Source: UBA7330 sp965243485 (lineage in GTDB: Bacteria; Bacteroidota; Bacteroidia; Cytophagales; Cyclobacteriaceae). From it: DNA of 64,000 nucleotides. The DNA is taken from positions 5,580,001 to 5,644,000 of the forward strand of contig CBDEVP010000001.1 in the NCBI GenBank assembly GCA_965243485.1, written 5' to 3'. Under the pieces are notes generated by a model. It was not told the origin of the DNA. It made no database searches and saw only the letters and a program-made list of their open reading frames with translations. Made by a program: the position numbers and the translations under genes. The stretch's first letter is position 1. Each line of letters starts with the position of its first letter. This document shows, piece after piece, positions 34,558 to 44,171 of the stretch.

Positions 34558-35732
34558 TAGGAATTTAGAATTTTCTGGTAAACCTCCAGGGTCCCACTAA
34601 TCCACTTCTCCTCGGTGAAATTGGCGGACTGATCTAACGATTCCTTAGATTGCTGATTATAAATTGAATCGCTTTGTAGTAACTGCCTCATAGCATCTGC
34701 ATACATTTCAGCATTTGTGGTTTCGCAGGGAAATCCTATACCCGTGGCAATCTCCCTTAAAGAGGAATTGTTGGCATAGATCACTGGGGCTCCACAGGCC
34801 ATGGCCTCGACCAGCGGCAGTCCAAAACCCTCATACAAAGAGGGGAATACAAAACCCCGACAGGCTGAATACCATACCCGAAGATCCTGATCAGGGATAA
34901 AACCGGCGAAGATCAGCCGTTTGTTTATAAATGCAGAAGGGTACACTGTGAGTAATTCCTCAATCGAGTTGTTTGGTTTTCCAGCAATCACCAACTTAAA
35001 GACTTCGTGCGGCTTTTCCTGATCTAAAAGCATTCCGGCATCAAGAAAAGCAGCTATGTTTTTGTGTTTTCCCAGGGCACTCAGGGTCAGGAAAAAAGGT
35101 GTACTCTCCAGATCATATTTTTCAAAGATTGTTTTTCTGATCTGCTTATCGTAAACCGGATAGAACCGCTCAGGATCATATCCATTGTGGACCATATGTA
35201 TTGTCAGCGGATCCAGGTTTCGGTATTCAATGAGGTCCTGCCGGGTATTTTCGGATACAGTGATCACGTGATCTCCCGGACGAATGCTGTTGATAATACG
35301 AGCCGTAATGGCTTTCTGGTTTGGGTGGAAATATTCACCCGCAAATTTCAAAGGAGTCAGGTCATGCACGGTGAGAATATGTCGATTGGTAAAATGCTTT
35401 CGGACGTCTTTCCGGATTCGCGCATAGGTAGAGTGGTAAAGATCAAAGTGTGATGCGGTATTGGCAGATACCGTCGACCGTATCCAATTGTAGCCATTTG
35501 CCAGGATCGGCATGGATGCCCATGGCGGGAGGGACTTACCCACGTAATTCCAATGATGATCCCTGGACACCTTCATGACCTCCTGACTACTCCAAACGGA
35601 GCCTGAAGCATTGACACCTATGTCATACCCAATATTTGTCAGAGTATTTATTAGATCATAAGAATACCTCGCCAGACCAGTTCTCGAAGTGTGTGAAATA
35701 GTGATTGGGCTGACATCAAGGATCAATTTCAC
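34557..35732 (-). CDS. Glycosyltransferase family 4
   Basis: This 391-residue GT-B enzyme has ILTVHDLTPLKFAGEYFHPN and VITVSENTRQDLIEYRNLDP in the first domain. The second domain holds FFLTLSALGKHKNIAAFLDA and the EX7E region LYEGFGLPLVEAMACGAPVI. This is the mannosyltransferase-like branch of GT4. Donor assignment is not possible. It shares TAATG with the following gene and ATGA with the preceding one. Confidence 0.92.
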   Translation of the reverse strand: MKLILDVSPITISHTSRTGLARYSYDLINTLTNIGYDIGVNASGSVWSSQEVMKVSRDHHWNYVGKSLPPWASMPILANGYNWIRSTVSANTASHFDLYHSTYARIRKDVRKHFTNRHILTVHDLTPLKFAGEYFHPNQKAITARIINSIRPGDHVITVSENTRQDLIEYRNLDPLTIHMVHNGYDPERFYPVYDKQIRKTIFEKYDLESTPFFLTLSALGKHKNIAAFLDAGMLLDQEKPHEVFKLVIAGKPNNSIEELLTVYPSAFINKRLIFAGFIPDQDLRVWYSACRGFVFPSLYEGFGLPLVEAMACGAPVIYANNSSLREIATGIGFPCETTNAEMYADAMRQLLQSDSIYNQQSKESLDQSANFTEEKWISGTLEVYQKILNS

Positions 35733-36478
35733 TTCTTTATAATGTTACTTCCCTCCGTGTTATTTCCCTTATTGATGAAAATGATATTATGATAAAAGGA
35801 TATACCTACAATATTCTTGTCATAATAGGTGGGATCATAATCAAATTCAAATTCTTCATAATTCAATCCATCAATCAGTTCCCGAAAAAACCCCATGGAT
35901 GTTTCTCTTGATGGGTTCTTTGTTGATTTACCTCCATATGAAGGCCAGTAGCTGGTCTGCGTGTCTTCTATTACGTAAATTCCTCCACTTTTCAGCAATG
36001 GGAACAGGACGCTAAAGGACTTAAGAACATGTTCATTTCTATGGCTACCATCATCAATAATGATGTCAAATGGGCCTTTTTCACTATCTATTTTTTTCAA
36101 TAATGATTCATCTGTTTGACTACCCATATAAATATTAATTCTGGGTTCAGAGAAAATGCTTTTATCAACAATATCCAAACCGGTGATCATGGATCTTTTA
36201 AAATAGCTTCTCCACATTCTTAGGGATGCACCACCCATGTATCTATTTTCGTCTCCGCCAATGCCAATCTCAAATAAATTCAGTTTTTTCCGCCTCAGCT
36301 TCCCAAAATGCAATTCATACCACTGGATATAGTTATGTTCAAGTATCTTATCACAATAATTCAGGTGAGCCAACGATTTCAGGTTGCTATCCTGCATTAA
36401 ACCAAGTACCCTGTTTTTGATCTGCATCAGACGAATCCTTTGCTCTTGCTTTAGTTTACGTTTAATCCAATTTCTCAT
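35729..36478 (-). CDS. Class I SAM methyltransferase (CmcI/macrocin O-methyltransferase-like)
   Basis: This 249-residue protein shows LNLFEIGIGGDENRYMGGAS, in which EIGIGG is the SAM loop, then SMITGLDIVDK, DIIIDDGSHRNEHVLKSFSV and GGIYVIEDTQTSYWPSYGG. This matches sugar O-methyltransferases of the CmcI/MycE kind, which use a metal-bound acid pair (IDDGSH). A methyl group would go on a sugar hydroxyl. It overlaps both neighbours (4 nt and 1 nt). Confidence 0.88.
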   Translation of the reverse strand: MRNWIKRKLKQEQRIRLMQIKNRVLGLMQDSNLKSLAHLNYCDKILEHNYIQWYELHFGKLRRKKLNLFEIGIGGDENRYMGGASLRMWRSYFKRSMITGLDIVDKSIFSEPRINIYMGSQTDESLLKKIDSEKGPFDIIIDDGSHRNEHVLKSFSVLFPLLKSGGIYVIEDTQTSYWPSYGGKSTKNPSRETSMGFFRELIDGLNYEEFEFDYDPTYYDKNIVGISFYHNIIFINKGNNTEGSNIIKK

Positions 36479-37272
36479 TAAAACAGATTCTTTAATTTTC
36501 TACCAGTAAGTTGAAAAGAATAAATAAGGGTATTTAACCAGGATATTTTTGCATTACTAGAAGGAAAACCGTCTAAAATTTCTTTAAAAAAGACTGGTCT
36601 TCCTATTAACGCATTGCTTCTATTTGAATCGTGAATGATCTGCATCCAAAGTGGTGTCTTATGATAATTGACTGATGGGAAGAAATCGACCATCTTATCA
36701 TGCCACGTGTAAAATACGGTCTTTTGTTCTTCGTCTGATGATCGCTTTTCCAGTAACGAAATAAAAGGTCCGGAAGGTTTGCTGTATCTGGTCAAAACTT
36801 TTCTATCAATATCAAAACAAAGCCCTTCAATCGGATTTAGAATAAGAGGCCTGACAGAATGATCAATTGAGTGAGCTAAATCCTGTATCTTCTTAATGAA
36901 GTCGATAGAAATATTGTCATCATTATCCAATCTGGTAGTAATAATATCGTCATCAACAGAAGTTCGACTATTGATAAAAGTCTTTAGTAAGGGCACTACC
37001 TTATCATCTGAATCTGCCAAGACCGGATGGACAAAATCATATCTGCTAAGATCATCAATGTAGGATTTTGGAGTGTCTTTATCAAAGAAAATCACCCAGT
37101 CAAATTCTTTGCAAATTTGATCGGATACACTCGGGAAGCAATATTTATAAAAGATTTCAAAACGACTTCGAAGATATTCCTCGTCAAGTCCCAGAGGCTT
37201 TCCATTTCTCTCGATTCCAGGAATTCGCACATTGAATCGGGTAATTAAGAAATGTGATATCCTACGGTTCAA
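36478..37272 (-). CDS. Putative rhamnosyl transferase family protein
   Basis: This 264-residue protein opens ISHFLITRFNVRIPG and contains FEIFYKYCFPSVSDQICKEF, DWVIFFDKDTP and an ITTRLDNDDNISIDFI metal-like motif near residue 140. This pattern fits the family annotated as putative rhamnosyl transferase (PF11316) in glycan loci. Activity on rhamnose is only by family name. It abuts the GT4 gene at 37273 with no spacer and overlaps the methyltransferase gene by 1 nt. Confidence 0.85.
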   Translation of the reverse strand: MNRRISHFLITRFNVRIPGIERNGKPLGLDEEYLRSRFEIFYKYCFPSVSDQICKEFDWVIFFDKDTPKSYIDDLSRYDFVHPVLADSDDKVVPLLKTFINSRTSVDDDIITTRLDNDDNISIDFIKKIQDLAHSIDHSVRPLILNPIEGLCFDIDRKVLTRYSKPSGPFISLLEKRSSDEEQKTVFYTWHDKMVDFFPSVNYHKTPLWMQIIHDSNRSNALIGRPVFFKEILDGFPSSNAKISWLNTLIYSFQLTGRKLKNLF

Positions 37273-38475
37273 TTAAATTCGATATCTAGTTAAAATTTTG
37301 TAGAGAAAAGGGAATTTTCTTGCTATTTTTAGTTTAATTCCACTCTTTCCCCGCTCAAACTCATTAATTTGCCTGTTTAATCTGCTGTGAGAAGAATTCA
37401 TTTTCTTTGAATCAAAAAAAACCCGATTTATTTCCGGTTCTCTTTTTTCCCAATCTAAATGCAGCCCGGCATATTCTCTTGCTCGTCTTTTTAAATCTGA
37501 AATATTTCTGCGATTGTCAATATACCATCTCATCTGATCCGCCAGACTCTCAATATCCGGCCGGCATTGCGGCCAGTAATATCCATCCTTCCGGGCCCAT
37601 AAACGATCTACCCTGGCTGCGCGCCCCGAATCTTCAGTCACAAACTCATTCATCGGAGGGAAATCTGTGGTGATGAAGGGCAGGCCACAGGAAATGGCTT
37701 CGGCAGCGGTCAGGCCGATACCTTCCAGTCTTGATGGAGCCACATAGACATCTCCCAGGTGATACAGCCCCGGTGCGGAAACGGTCTTTTCTATGATTTC
37801 CAGTTTCTCATCTTTCAAAAGCATATCGATGTTATCAGCCTGCTCCGGCATTGCTTTTTTAAGATCCACCTGGGAGTGAATGATAAGCTTGGAGGCCTGA
37901 TCGATCCTTGAAAAGGCTTCGATGATAAAGTCAGTTCCCTTGCGCAGGGGACTATAGCCACAGGATTGAAAGAATACAGGGACTTCTCCGACTGGATCAA
38001 AGGAACCTGGCTTAAATAAGTCAATATCAGTCCCCCATGGTATGTAGTGCGCCTGGGCATGCCACTCAAAAGCCTCAAAATGTCTTTTGGTATTGCAGAT
38101 CAGAAAATCGTAGGCCTCAAATAAAGGGATGGTCTCTTCGGTGTAATAATCGATATAGGCCCCGGTAATAACACCTTCTTCCCTTGCCCACAGCACCGGA
38201 GGCCACCATTGCTGTTCGTTGAAAAAAACAATGTCCAGGGCGTTAGATCTGATCCATTTGATAAAGTCTTTCTGGTCAATGGCCATCGGAACCGGCAGAA
38301 TACTTTCCTTCCCCCAGTGCACAAAGTCCTGATCCCATGCTTCATTTTCAGGCGTATTTCTAAACCCCCGAGCATAAATAAAAACCTCGTGATCATCATG
38401 CAGGGCTTCCAGATACTGTTTACTGACATAGGAAGCACCCCGCTCAAACCAGGTAGTTACAACGCCAATTTTCAA
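37273..38475 (-). CDS. Glycosyltransferase family 4
   Basis: This 400-residue GT-B enzyme has IGVVTTWFERGASYVSKQYL at the N-terminus, the glycine-poor nucleotide domain FFQSCGYSPLRKGTDFIIEA, and an EX7E-like region SRLEGIGLTAAEAISCGLPF. The first-domain signature TTWFxRGA is shared by exopolysaccharide transferases in several Bacteroidota. It overlaps the next gene upstream by ATGA. Confidence 0.88.
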   Translation of the reverse strand: MKIGVVTTWFERGASYVSKQYLEALHDDHEVFIYARGFRNTPENEAWDQDFVHWGKESILPVPMAIDQKDFIKWIRSNALDIVFFNEQQWWPPVLWAREEGVITGAYIDYYTEETIPLFEAYDFLICNTKRHFEAFEWHAQAHYIPWGTDIDLFKPGSFDPVGEVPVFFQSCGYSPLRKGTDFIIEAFSRIDQASKLIIHSQVDLKKAMPEQADNIDMLLKDEKLEIIEKTVSAPGLYHLGDVYVAPSRLEGIGLTAAEAISCGLPFITTDFPPMNEFVTEDSGRAARVDRLWARKDGYYWPQCRPDIESLADQMRWYIDNRRNISDLKRRAREYAGLHLDWEKREPEINRVFFDSKKMNSSHSRLNRQINEFERGKSGIKLKIARKFPFLYKILTRYRI

Positions 38476-39488
38476 GCTGTTCTGAGTTTATGATATAAGC
38501 CAATCACAGGTCCAAGCAGAAAGGCTTTAAATGATTTCCATCGTTCCTCCGTGTATGCTCGATAAAATGACATTCTGGTTATTTGATGGTTTTTATAACC
38601 GTTAAATCCCTTCAGTTTGTTTATTAATTCAGCAGACCTTGCAGAATATGTGTGATTTTCTACCACTTTCTCATATCCCACGCTGGAGACCAGGTCTCTT
38701 TCATTTTTCTGACCTTCCGCAAGATAATATTTGATTTTTTCAATCATCTCAGGGATGGAATCACATTCAATAAGATCATCGCCATCGATGAATGGAGATT
38801 CTTCTGAAAGAGTTTCGGTAATTAAGAAGCCTTTAGTACCCAGTGTTTCATACACTCTGGTTTCAGTGTCGGGCTCATCACTGCCATGAATATTAACAAT
38901 AATTTTTGCTTGATTGATCAAAACATTTAATTCCTTGCCAAAGGCCTTTCTGATGAATAATTTATCACCAAGAGCGGAAGCTAATTCATCTATGACCTGT
39001 TTTCTTCTTTCAGTGATTGTCCCGGCAAATAAGACATCTATTTCCTTACCAGATTCTATGGGATAAAATAATGTCGGGTCAAAACCACTTAAAAAAATAT
39101 CCGTTTTTTCACGTGGTATTTGAAAACTTTCCTCTAATGTTTTGATACAGGTAGGCGTCCTCACATAAAAAAAGTCAAATAAATCCTGATCCCACATATA
39201 GGATTGAACCATGATCCGCCTGACTAACTCCGTAATGACCAGAATACGCGGACGAGGCAGCAGAGAAATTACGGAGCGCGGCATATTATATCCGACCCCA
39301 CGTTGTACCAGGCTGCCATCAAATAATGTGAGGTCCAACTTTTTTAATTCGCTACTAATCCTGAATGCATGCTTTACGTAATCAATATTAAAAACATCAA
39401 TATCCAGCTCTGAAAATCCCGTATTTATAAATACCTCAGCTCCCCAGGGATAATTTGTTTCATATTTATTAAGGTATATGATATTCAT
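38472..39488 (-). CDS. CgeB-like glycosyltransferase
   Basis: This 338-residue GT-B protein has DVLFAGTITERRKQVIDELA and IIVNIHGSDEPDTETRVYET near residue 200-225, the latter followed by LGTKGFLITE. This is the Glyco_trans_1_2/CgeB (DUF3880-type) pattern, in which R-x-YE is conserved. A C-terminal helical extension (FYRAYTEERWKSFKAFLLGP) ends the protein. Donor and acceptor are unknown. It overlaps wecB and the GT4 gene by 4 nt each. Confidence 0.82.
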   Translation of the reverse strand: MNIIYLNKYETNYPWGAEVFINTGFSELDIDVFNIDYVKHAFRISSELKKLDLTLFDGSLVQRGVGYNMPRSVISLLPRPRILVITELVRRIMVQSYMWDQDLFDFFYVRTPTCIKTLEESFQIPREKTDIFLSGFDPTLFYPIESGKEIDVLFAGTITERRKQVIDELASALGDKLFIRKAFGKELNVLINQAKIIVNIHGSDEPDTETRVYETLGTKGFLITETLSEESPFIDGDDLIECDSIPEMIEKIKYYLAEGQKNERDLVSSVGYEKVVENHTYSARSAELINKLKGFNGYKNHQITRMSFYRAYTEERWKSFKAFLLGPVIGLYHKLRTA

Positions 39489-40609
39489 TTTTCAAGTAAG
39501 ATCTTTATGATCCTACCGCTGGCTAAGCCATCTCCATAAGGATTATCAATCCGATCTATACCCCGCTTACCATCAAGATAGGCGGAAGCCTTTTCAATGA
39601 TGAGATCCTTGTCAGTTCCCACCAGCTCCACTGCGCCTGATTTCAGGGCTTCCGGGCGCTCGGTATTCTCCCTCATCACCAAAACCGGCTTTTTTAAGCT
39701 CGGTGCTTCTTCCTGGATCCCACCGGAATCTGTAATAATGAGGACCGCATGTTGCATCGTGTAGACAAACGGAAAATAACCCAATGGTTCAATCAAATGG
39801 ATATTGTCCACGGCTCCCAGCAGCCGGTGTACCGGCTCCATGACATTCGGGTTAAGATGTACCGGATAAACAAAATGGATCTCCGGATATCTGACAGCCA
39901 GCTCCCGGATGGCGTTGCAGATATTTTCAAAGCCTTCTCCAAAATTTTCCCTCCTATGACCGGTAATAAGCACATAGGATGTTTTATTCTCTATCAGCGC
40001 TTTCACTTCTTGATTGAGATCACTAATCAATTCCGGATTTACCTCAATTTTTTCCAGGGCCAGGAAGAGTGCATCGATCACGGTATTCCCTGTCACAAAC
40101 ACCGATTCCCCGGGGATGCCTTCAGTGAGTAGATTATCCCTGCTTCTGGCTGTCGGAGCAAAATGCCACTGTGCCATGCGACCTACCAAAGAGCGGTTGA
40201 TCTCTTCCGGCCAGGGCGAATATTTGTTATGGGTTCTCAGACCGGCCTCCACATGTGCGACCGGTATTTTGTGATAGAACGCTGCCAGGGAAGCTGCCAG
40301 GACGGTAGAGGTATCTCCCTGGACAATGATCACATCGGGCTGTTCTGTCCGGAACAATGCATCCAGAGCAGTCAGTGCCCTCGAGGTGATCTGGGCCAGC
40401 GTCTGATTGGGTAACATAATGTCCAGGTCATGATCCGGGGTGATCTCAAATCCGTTCAGGATAGACCGTACCATTTCCCTGTGCTGACCGGTCAGACAGA
40501 TCCCGACATTGAAAGTCTCAGGATATTTCTGGGTTTCAATGATCAGAGGCGCCAGCTTGATCACTTCCGGCCGGGTACCAAAAACAAACATTAATTTTTT
40601 TACCGGCAT
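39485..40609 (-). CDS. wecB: UDP-N-acetylglucosamine 2-epimerase (non-hydrolysing)
   Basis: This 374-residue enzyme interconverts UDP-GlcNAc and UDP-ManNAc. The family landmarks FGTRPEVIKLAPLIIE (residues 10-25), VQGDTSTVLAASLAAF, VAHVEAGLRTHNKYSPWPEE, ITGHRRENFG and ITDSGGIQEEAPSLKKPVLV are all intact. It implies ManNAc or a ManNAc-derived sugar (for instance ManNAcA through a dehydrogenase) in the glycan. It overlaps the CgeB-like gene by 4 nt and the next gene by 10 nt. Confidence 0.95.
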   Translation of the reverse strand: MPVKKLMFVFGTRPEVIKLAPLIIETQKYPETFNVGICLTGQHREMVRSILNGFEITPDHDLDIMLPNQTLAQITSRALTALDALFRTEQPDVIIVQGDTSTVLAASLAAFYHKIPVAHVEAGLRTHNKYSPWPEEINRSLVGRMAQWHFAPTARSRDNLLTEGIPGESVFVTGNTVIDALFLALEKIEVNPELISDLNQEVKALIENKTSYVLITGHRRENFGEGFENICNAIRELAVRYPEIHFVYPVHLNPNVMEPVHRLLGAVDNIHLIEPLGYFPFVYTMQHAVLIITDSGGIQEEAPSLKKPVLVMRENTERPEALKSGAVELVGTDKDLIIEKASAYLDGKRGIDRIDNPYGDGLASGRIIKILLEK

Positions 40610-41763
40610 ACTTCAACAGCCTTTAGGATCTGTTCCCGGAATTTTTCGGGCGCATGGTTTTCCAATAGTTTTTGATGTTCATTCATGGGTACCTGAAAAT
40701 GGTCTTTTATCTGATGAATGCATTCCATCATTGCGTCCACATCGTCCGCAACAACCGCGGACCACTTATATGAGGTGACCACCTCCTCCATAATTCTGCC
40801 AGGGGCAACCAGGACCGGCTTTTTCATGGCCATGGCCTTGATCAGTGTGTTGCTGCTGAAGGGATGCTGTGGATGGTGAAGCCAGACCAGATCACAAACA
40901 TCCATCAACTCATTGTAGGTTTTTTCACTTTCAATGTACGTGTCTGTTTCCTGCCAGGAATAATCTTTGATCTCAATGAGATTTTCTTCTATCTCTTTTA
41001 TTTCAGAAGAGGAGTATTCATTCTTCGGCCACAATCCATAAATCAGGAAAAAGAATTCTTCCTTAAGTTGTATGGCTACCCGTAAGAATTGCAGCAGATT
41101 CTTCTTCATCACAAATGATCCGATAATCCCAACAATATATCTATACTTAGCTTTATCTCTGATTTTCTTACTTACAGTATTTGATTGATCTAGCCACAGT
41201 AATTCCGGAAGGGTATAGAAATGCTTATTCCCAAATAAATCTGCATATGCTGCACTGTAAGAGTCATGTAGAAACAAGCATGAGCACGAAAATTTCAAGT
41301 ATTTTTCTCTTGCCAGTTTTAGATGAAATTGATCTCCAAAGTACCTCCCGCTATTTACTGTAGGGAGCATATAGATCCCGGAAAATTTGTAATTGATCAA
41401 TCGCTTGCCAATGCTCACATTGATTTCCGGAAGGACAGAATCCAGGTATGGAAAAAATATGACAGGGTCATCCAGTTTTTCTTTATATACAATTCTTCTT
41501 ATTGTTAGAATGTCAATCAAACTCAGGATCCTCCCAAGTTGAAAATATCTGGCAATTCCAATAAGCAACTTTAGCCGGAAGCTCCTGTAATCCATCACAT
41601 CAAGTATTCTTACAGCGGGATGTTGGCCAACTTCGATTTTTGAATTGTCAGAAAACAGGACAAATACCTTATAGTCATTGGCCACCAGTGTGGATAGAAC
41701 ATGATTGAAATAGATCGAATGATGGCCCCGAGCGGTTGTAAAATCATATAATATGATCTCCAT
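40600..41763 (-). CDS. Glycosyltransferase (GT-B fold)
   Basis: This 387-residue protein opens EIILYDFTTARGHHSIYFNH and has RYIVGIIGSFVMKKNLLQFL in the second domain. It also has DLVWLHHPQHPFSSNTLIKA, then AMAMKKPVLVAPGRIMEEVV. This is a GT-B layout with a degenerate EX7E element (no clear pair of glutamates). It resembles Glyco_trans_4-type proteins, and its donor is unknown. It overlaps wecB by 10 nt and is 28 bp from the FkbM gene. Confidence 0.75.
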   Translation of the reverse strand: MEIILYDFTTARGHHSIYFNHVLSTLVANDYKVFVLFSDNSKIEVGQHPAVRILDVMDYRSFRLKLLIGIARYFQLGRILSLIDILTIRRIVYKEKLDDPVIFFPYLDSVLPEINVSIGKRLINYKFSGIYMLPTVNSGRYFGDQFHLKLAREKYLKFSCSCLFLHDSYSAAYADLFGNKHFYTLPELLWLDQSNTVSKKIRDKAKYRYIVGIIGSFVMKKNLLQFLRVAIQLKEEFFFLIYGLWPKNEYSSSEIKEIEENLIEIKDYSWQETDTYIESEKTYNELMDVCDLVWLHHPQHPFSSNTLIKAMAMKKPVLVAPGRIMEEVVTSYKWSAVVADDVDAMMECIHQIKDHFQVPMNEHQKLLENHAPEKFREQILKAVEVCR

Positions 41764-41791
41764 TGATTCCTTTTATAGTGCCAGAATACGG

Positions 41792-42610
41792 CTAACCCAT
41801 GGTGAAGAAGTAATTCTTTGATTCGGAAAAATCATATTCCCTGACGGTTGTGATTGAATTTTTATCTGAAATTAAACTCACTGAATAGCCAATGTCCACC
41901 AATTCCTCAATCACTCTTTGCGCATTTTCTTTACCACTACTTTTTTCAAAAATCTCAATCAACAGATCCGGTCTTAAATCTTTGAGGGTTTTTTTTGCTC
42001 CTAAAACTACTCCCAGCTCTGCTCCTTCCACGTCCACTTTAATGAAATCTATTTCTTTAAGCTTATACGTATTCACAAAGTGATCAAGTGTCATAGACTC
42101 TACCTCTGATTTATATTTGACAGAAAATCTATCACTGGAAATGATAGAACTATAAGCATCATCAGTGGCAGTGAAAAAGCTGACTTTACCGATGGTGTCA
42201 GATATGGCAATTTTATTTATTTCAATTTGATCTGAAAAACCATTCTCCTTCACATTGAGCCTTAGTTGCTTTACGACATCGGATGGCTCAAAACAATGAA
42301 TTTTTGCACCCGCTTTTGCCCACTTGATGGCATTATAACCAATGTTGGCTCCGACATCAATGATTGTAGAATACCTTTTATCCCGTATTTTCTTTGAGAT
42401 AAAACCGATATCAGTTTCCTCAAAATTTTCCTCACTGATGATGATCCTTCCCAACACCGAATATGGATTCAGATAGTAAGATTCGTTGCCTGTTTTATAC
42501 CTGAGAATACACCCGCTAGTCCATTTAAATGCTTTGAAAACCACTGGTTTTTCAAAAAAACTTATTCCAAAATAGATCAACAGGTAGCCCCAGAATCTTG
42601 CAATGATCAT
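41792..42610 (-). CDS. FkbM family methyltransferase
   Basis: This 272-residue protein has the SAM loop TIIDVGANIGYNAIKWAKAG, then IHCFEPSDVVKQLRLNVKEN, the MTLDHFVNTY segment and DFIKVDVEGAELGVVLGAKK. These are the standard FkbM motifs for O-methylation of sugars or sugar alcohols. An N-terminal hydrophobic stretch (ARFWGYLLIYFGISFF) could anchor it to the membrane. It is the first of four FkbM genes in this locus when read leftmost first. Confidence 0.9.
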   Translation of the reverse strand: MIIARFWGYLLIYFGISFFEKPVVFKAFKWTSGCILRYKTGNESYYLNPYSVLGRIIISEENFEETDIGFISKKIRDKRYSTIIDVGANIGYNAIKWAKAGAKIHCFEPSDVVKQLRLNVKENGFSDQIEINKIAISDTIGKVSFFTATDDAYSSIISSDRFSVKYKSEVESMTLDHFVNTYKLKEIDFIKVDVEGAELGVVLGAKKTLKDLRPDLLIEIFEKSSGKENAQRVIEELVDIGYSVSLISDKNSITTVREYDFSESKNYFFTMG

Positions 42611-43341
42611 TTTCTTTTAATTAAGGCAACAGTTTTAAAAAAAGAGACCCTGAATAGCTTAATGGCGTATCTTAGCTTCTCTCTGAAATTTCCATAATAA
42701 ATCGAAATCAAGGCAAGCTCTAATTCCGCTCTGAAAGAACCCGACGATGAAATTCCTCCGGGTCTCATGATGGCAATTGGCTTATTGATGATCTTAGTCC
42801 TTGCTTCCTTATAGTATTTGATATTGAATAAAACATCGGCAGAAACCTTGAAACGGGTATCATAACCGTGACGATCGATCAAAAAATCACGGTTGATGAT
42901 TGTTCCCTGATGAGGAAAGTGGAATCGATTGTTTTTAATTTCTGACTTCCATATCCGATCTCCATAATACACATCAAAGCAAATAATGTCAAAATCATCA
43001 GTGAGCTGATCACTGATCTCACACAATGCCCCTTCCAGTAAGAGGTCATCAGAATTAAGAAAATGAAGCCATCCTCCTGACGCCGCTTTGATGCCTTTGT
43101 TCATGGCATCATAAATACCTGTATCAGGTTCCCGGATGTAATTGACCAAATAAGGAGCTTCACTACCGTACTTCTGTCCAGTATCCCTGGTGCTATCAGT
43201 AGACATCCCATCTACTATCACATGTTCAATTTTCAGTCCGGAGCTATTTTGATAAGCAGTCAAAACACTTTGACAATTCTTTGCTAAAAGGTTTGCCTGA
43301 TTGTAAGTGACTGTGATAATTGATAACTGATAGTTTTTCAC
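42607..43341 (-). CDS. Glycosyltransferase family 2
   Basis: This 244-residue GT-A enzyme shows LSIITVTYNQANLLAKNCQS, HVIVDGMSTDSTRDTGQKYG and FLNSDDLLLEGALCE. It belongs to the same WcaA/WcaE-like subgroup as the gene at 20596. It overlaps both neighbours by ATGA. The DNA here looks visibly A+T-richer than the wza-wzc region, as is usual for variable transferase genes. Confidence 0.9.
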   Translation of the reverse strand: MKNYQLSIITVTYNQANLLAKNCQSVLTAYQNSSGLKIEHVIVDGMSTDSTRDTGQKYGSEAPYLVNYIREPDTGIYDAMNKGIKAASGGWLHFLNSDDLLLEGALCEISDQLTDDFDIICFDVYYGDRIWKSEIKNNRFHFPHQGTIINRDFLIDRHGYDTRFKVSADVLFNIKYYKEARTKIINKPIAIMRPGGISSSGSFRAELELALISIYYGNFREKLRYAIKLFRVSFFKTVALIKRK

Positions 43342-44171
43342 AGTTTGATGGGATCCGGTTGACCCGCGAGTTTCCTTAAAAAGTTGGTTGTATAATTGAG
43401 ACTTCTAAAACCAGGTACAAGGTTGAACAACTTTTTCGTGGTCTTATATTTTTTCAACCGAATCTCAGTTTTTTTATCAAGATTCCTCCGATGCACATTT
43501 AAGACATCTTCAACTTCATTTAAATATTTTTCCATATCACCAGAAAGTTGCCCTTTTCGATATCTAAATGCTGAAAAAACAGTTTGTATGGGGTGGATTG
43601 TTACTCCAGACAATAAAAACATCAACCATAGATAAAAATCTCCGGCATATTTGAATGAACTAAAATCTTTGAGAATTGAATCCGTAATCAGCTCCTTCCT
43701 GAAAAAAGTGGATTCCTGTTGAATCCACCTGTATTCGCCAGCCAAAAAGGTAATTTTTGATGCATTTATTGGTGGCGTTGTAAAAAGGATGCTCCCAATT
43801 TCATCAATGAAGGTTGGACATCCGGTAATACATTTAAGGTCTTGATTTTCATAAAAAATCTTGCCTACCATGTGCAATGAGTTTAAAACATACAAATCAT
43901 CACTGTTTAGCCAGGTAATAATATCTCCAGTGGATCTAGATATTCCTTTAGCAATAGCATCGTACATTCCTTGGTCCGGCTCACTTATCCAATAAGCCAA
44001 ACTATTCTTGTATTTCTCGATGATTTCCAGAGAATTGTCTGTACTCCCTCCATCAATGATGATATATTCAAGATTTGGATAATTCTGATTCAGGACTGAT
44101 TGGATGGTAGATTCCAAAAACCTTCCATTATTGAAGTTAGGTGTGATTATACTAATGACAGGGTAATTCAA
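43338..44171 (-). CDS. Glycosyltransferase family 2
   Basis: This 277-residue GT-A enzyme has ISIITPNFNNGRFLESTIQS, YIIIDGGSTDNSLEIIEKYK and the metal site ITWLNSDDLYVLNSLHMVG. The WIQQESTFFRKELI element and a long C-terminal helix (KTEIRLKKYKTTKKLFNLVP) are typical for this subgroup. It overlaps its neighbours by ATGA at both ends and is part of the long operon. Donor is unknown. Confidence 0.9.
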   Translation of the reverse strand: MNYPVISIITPNFNNGRFLESTIQSVLNQNYPNLEYIIIDGGSTDNSLEIIEKYKNSLAYWISEPDQGMYDAIAKGISRSTGDIITWLNSDDLYVLNSLHMVGKIFYENQDLKCITGCPTFIDEIGSILFTTPPINASKITFLAGEYRWIQQESTFFRKELITDSILKDFSSFKYAGDFYLWLMFLLSGVTIHPIQTVFSAFRYRKGQLSGDMEKYLNEVEDVLNVHRRNLDKKTEIRLKKYKTTKKLFNLVPGFRSLNYTTNFLRKLAGQPDPIKL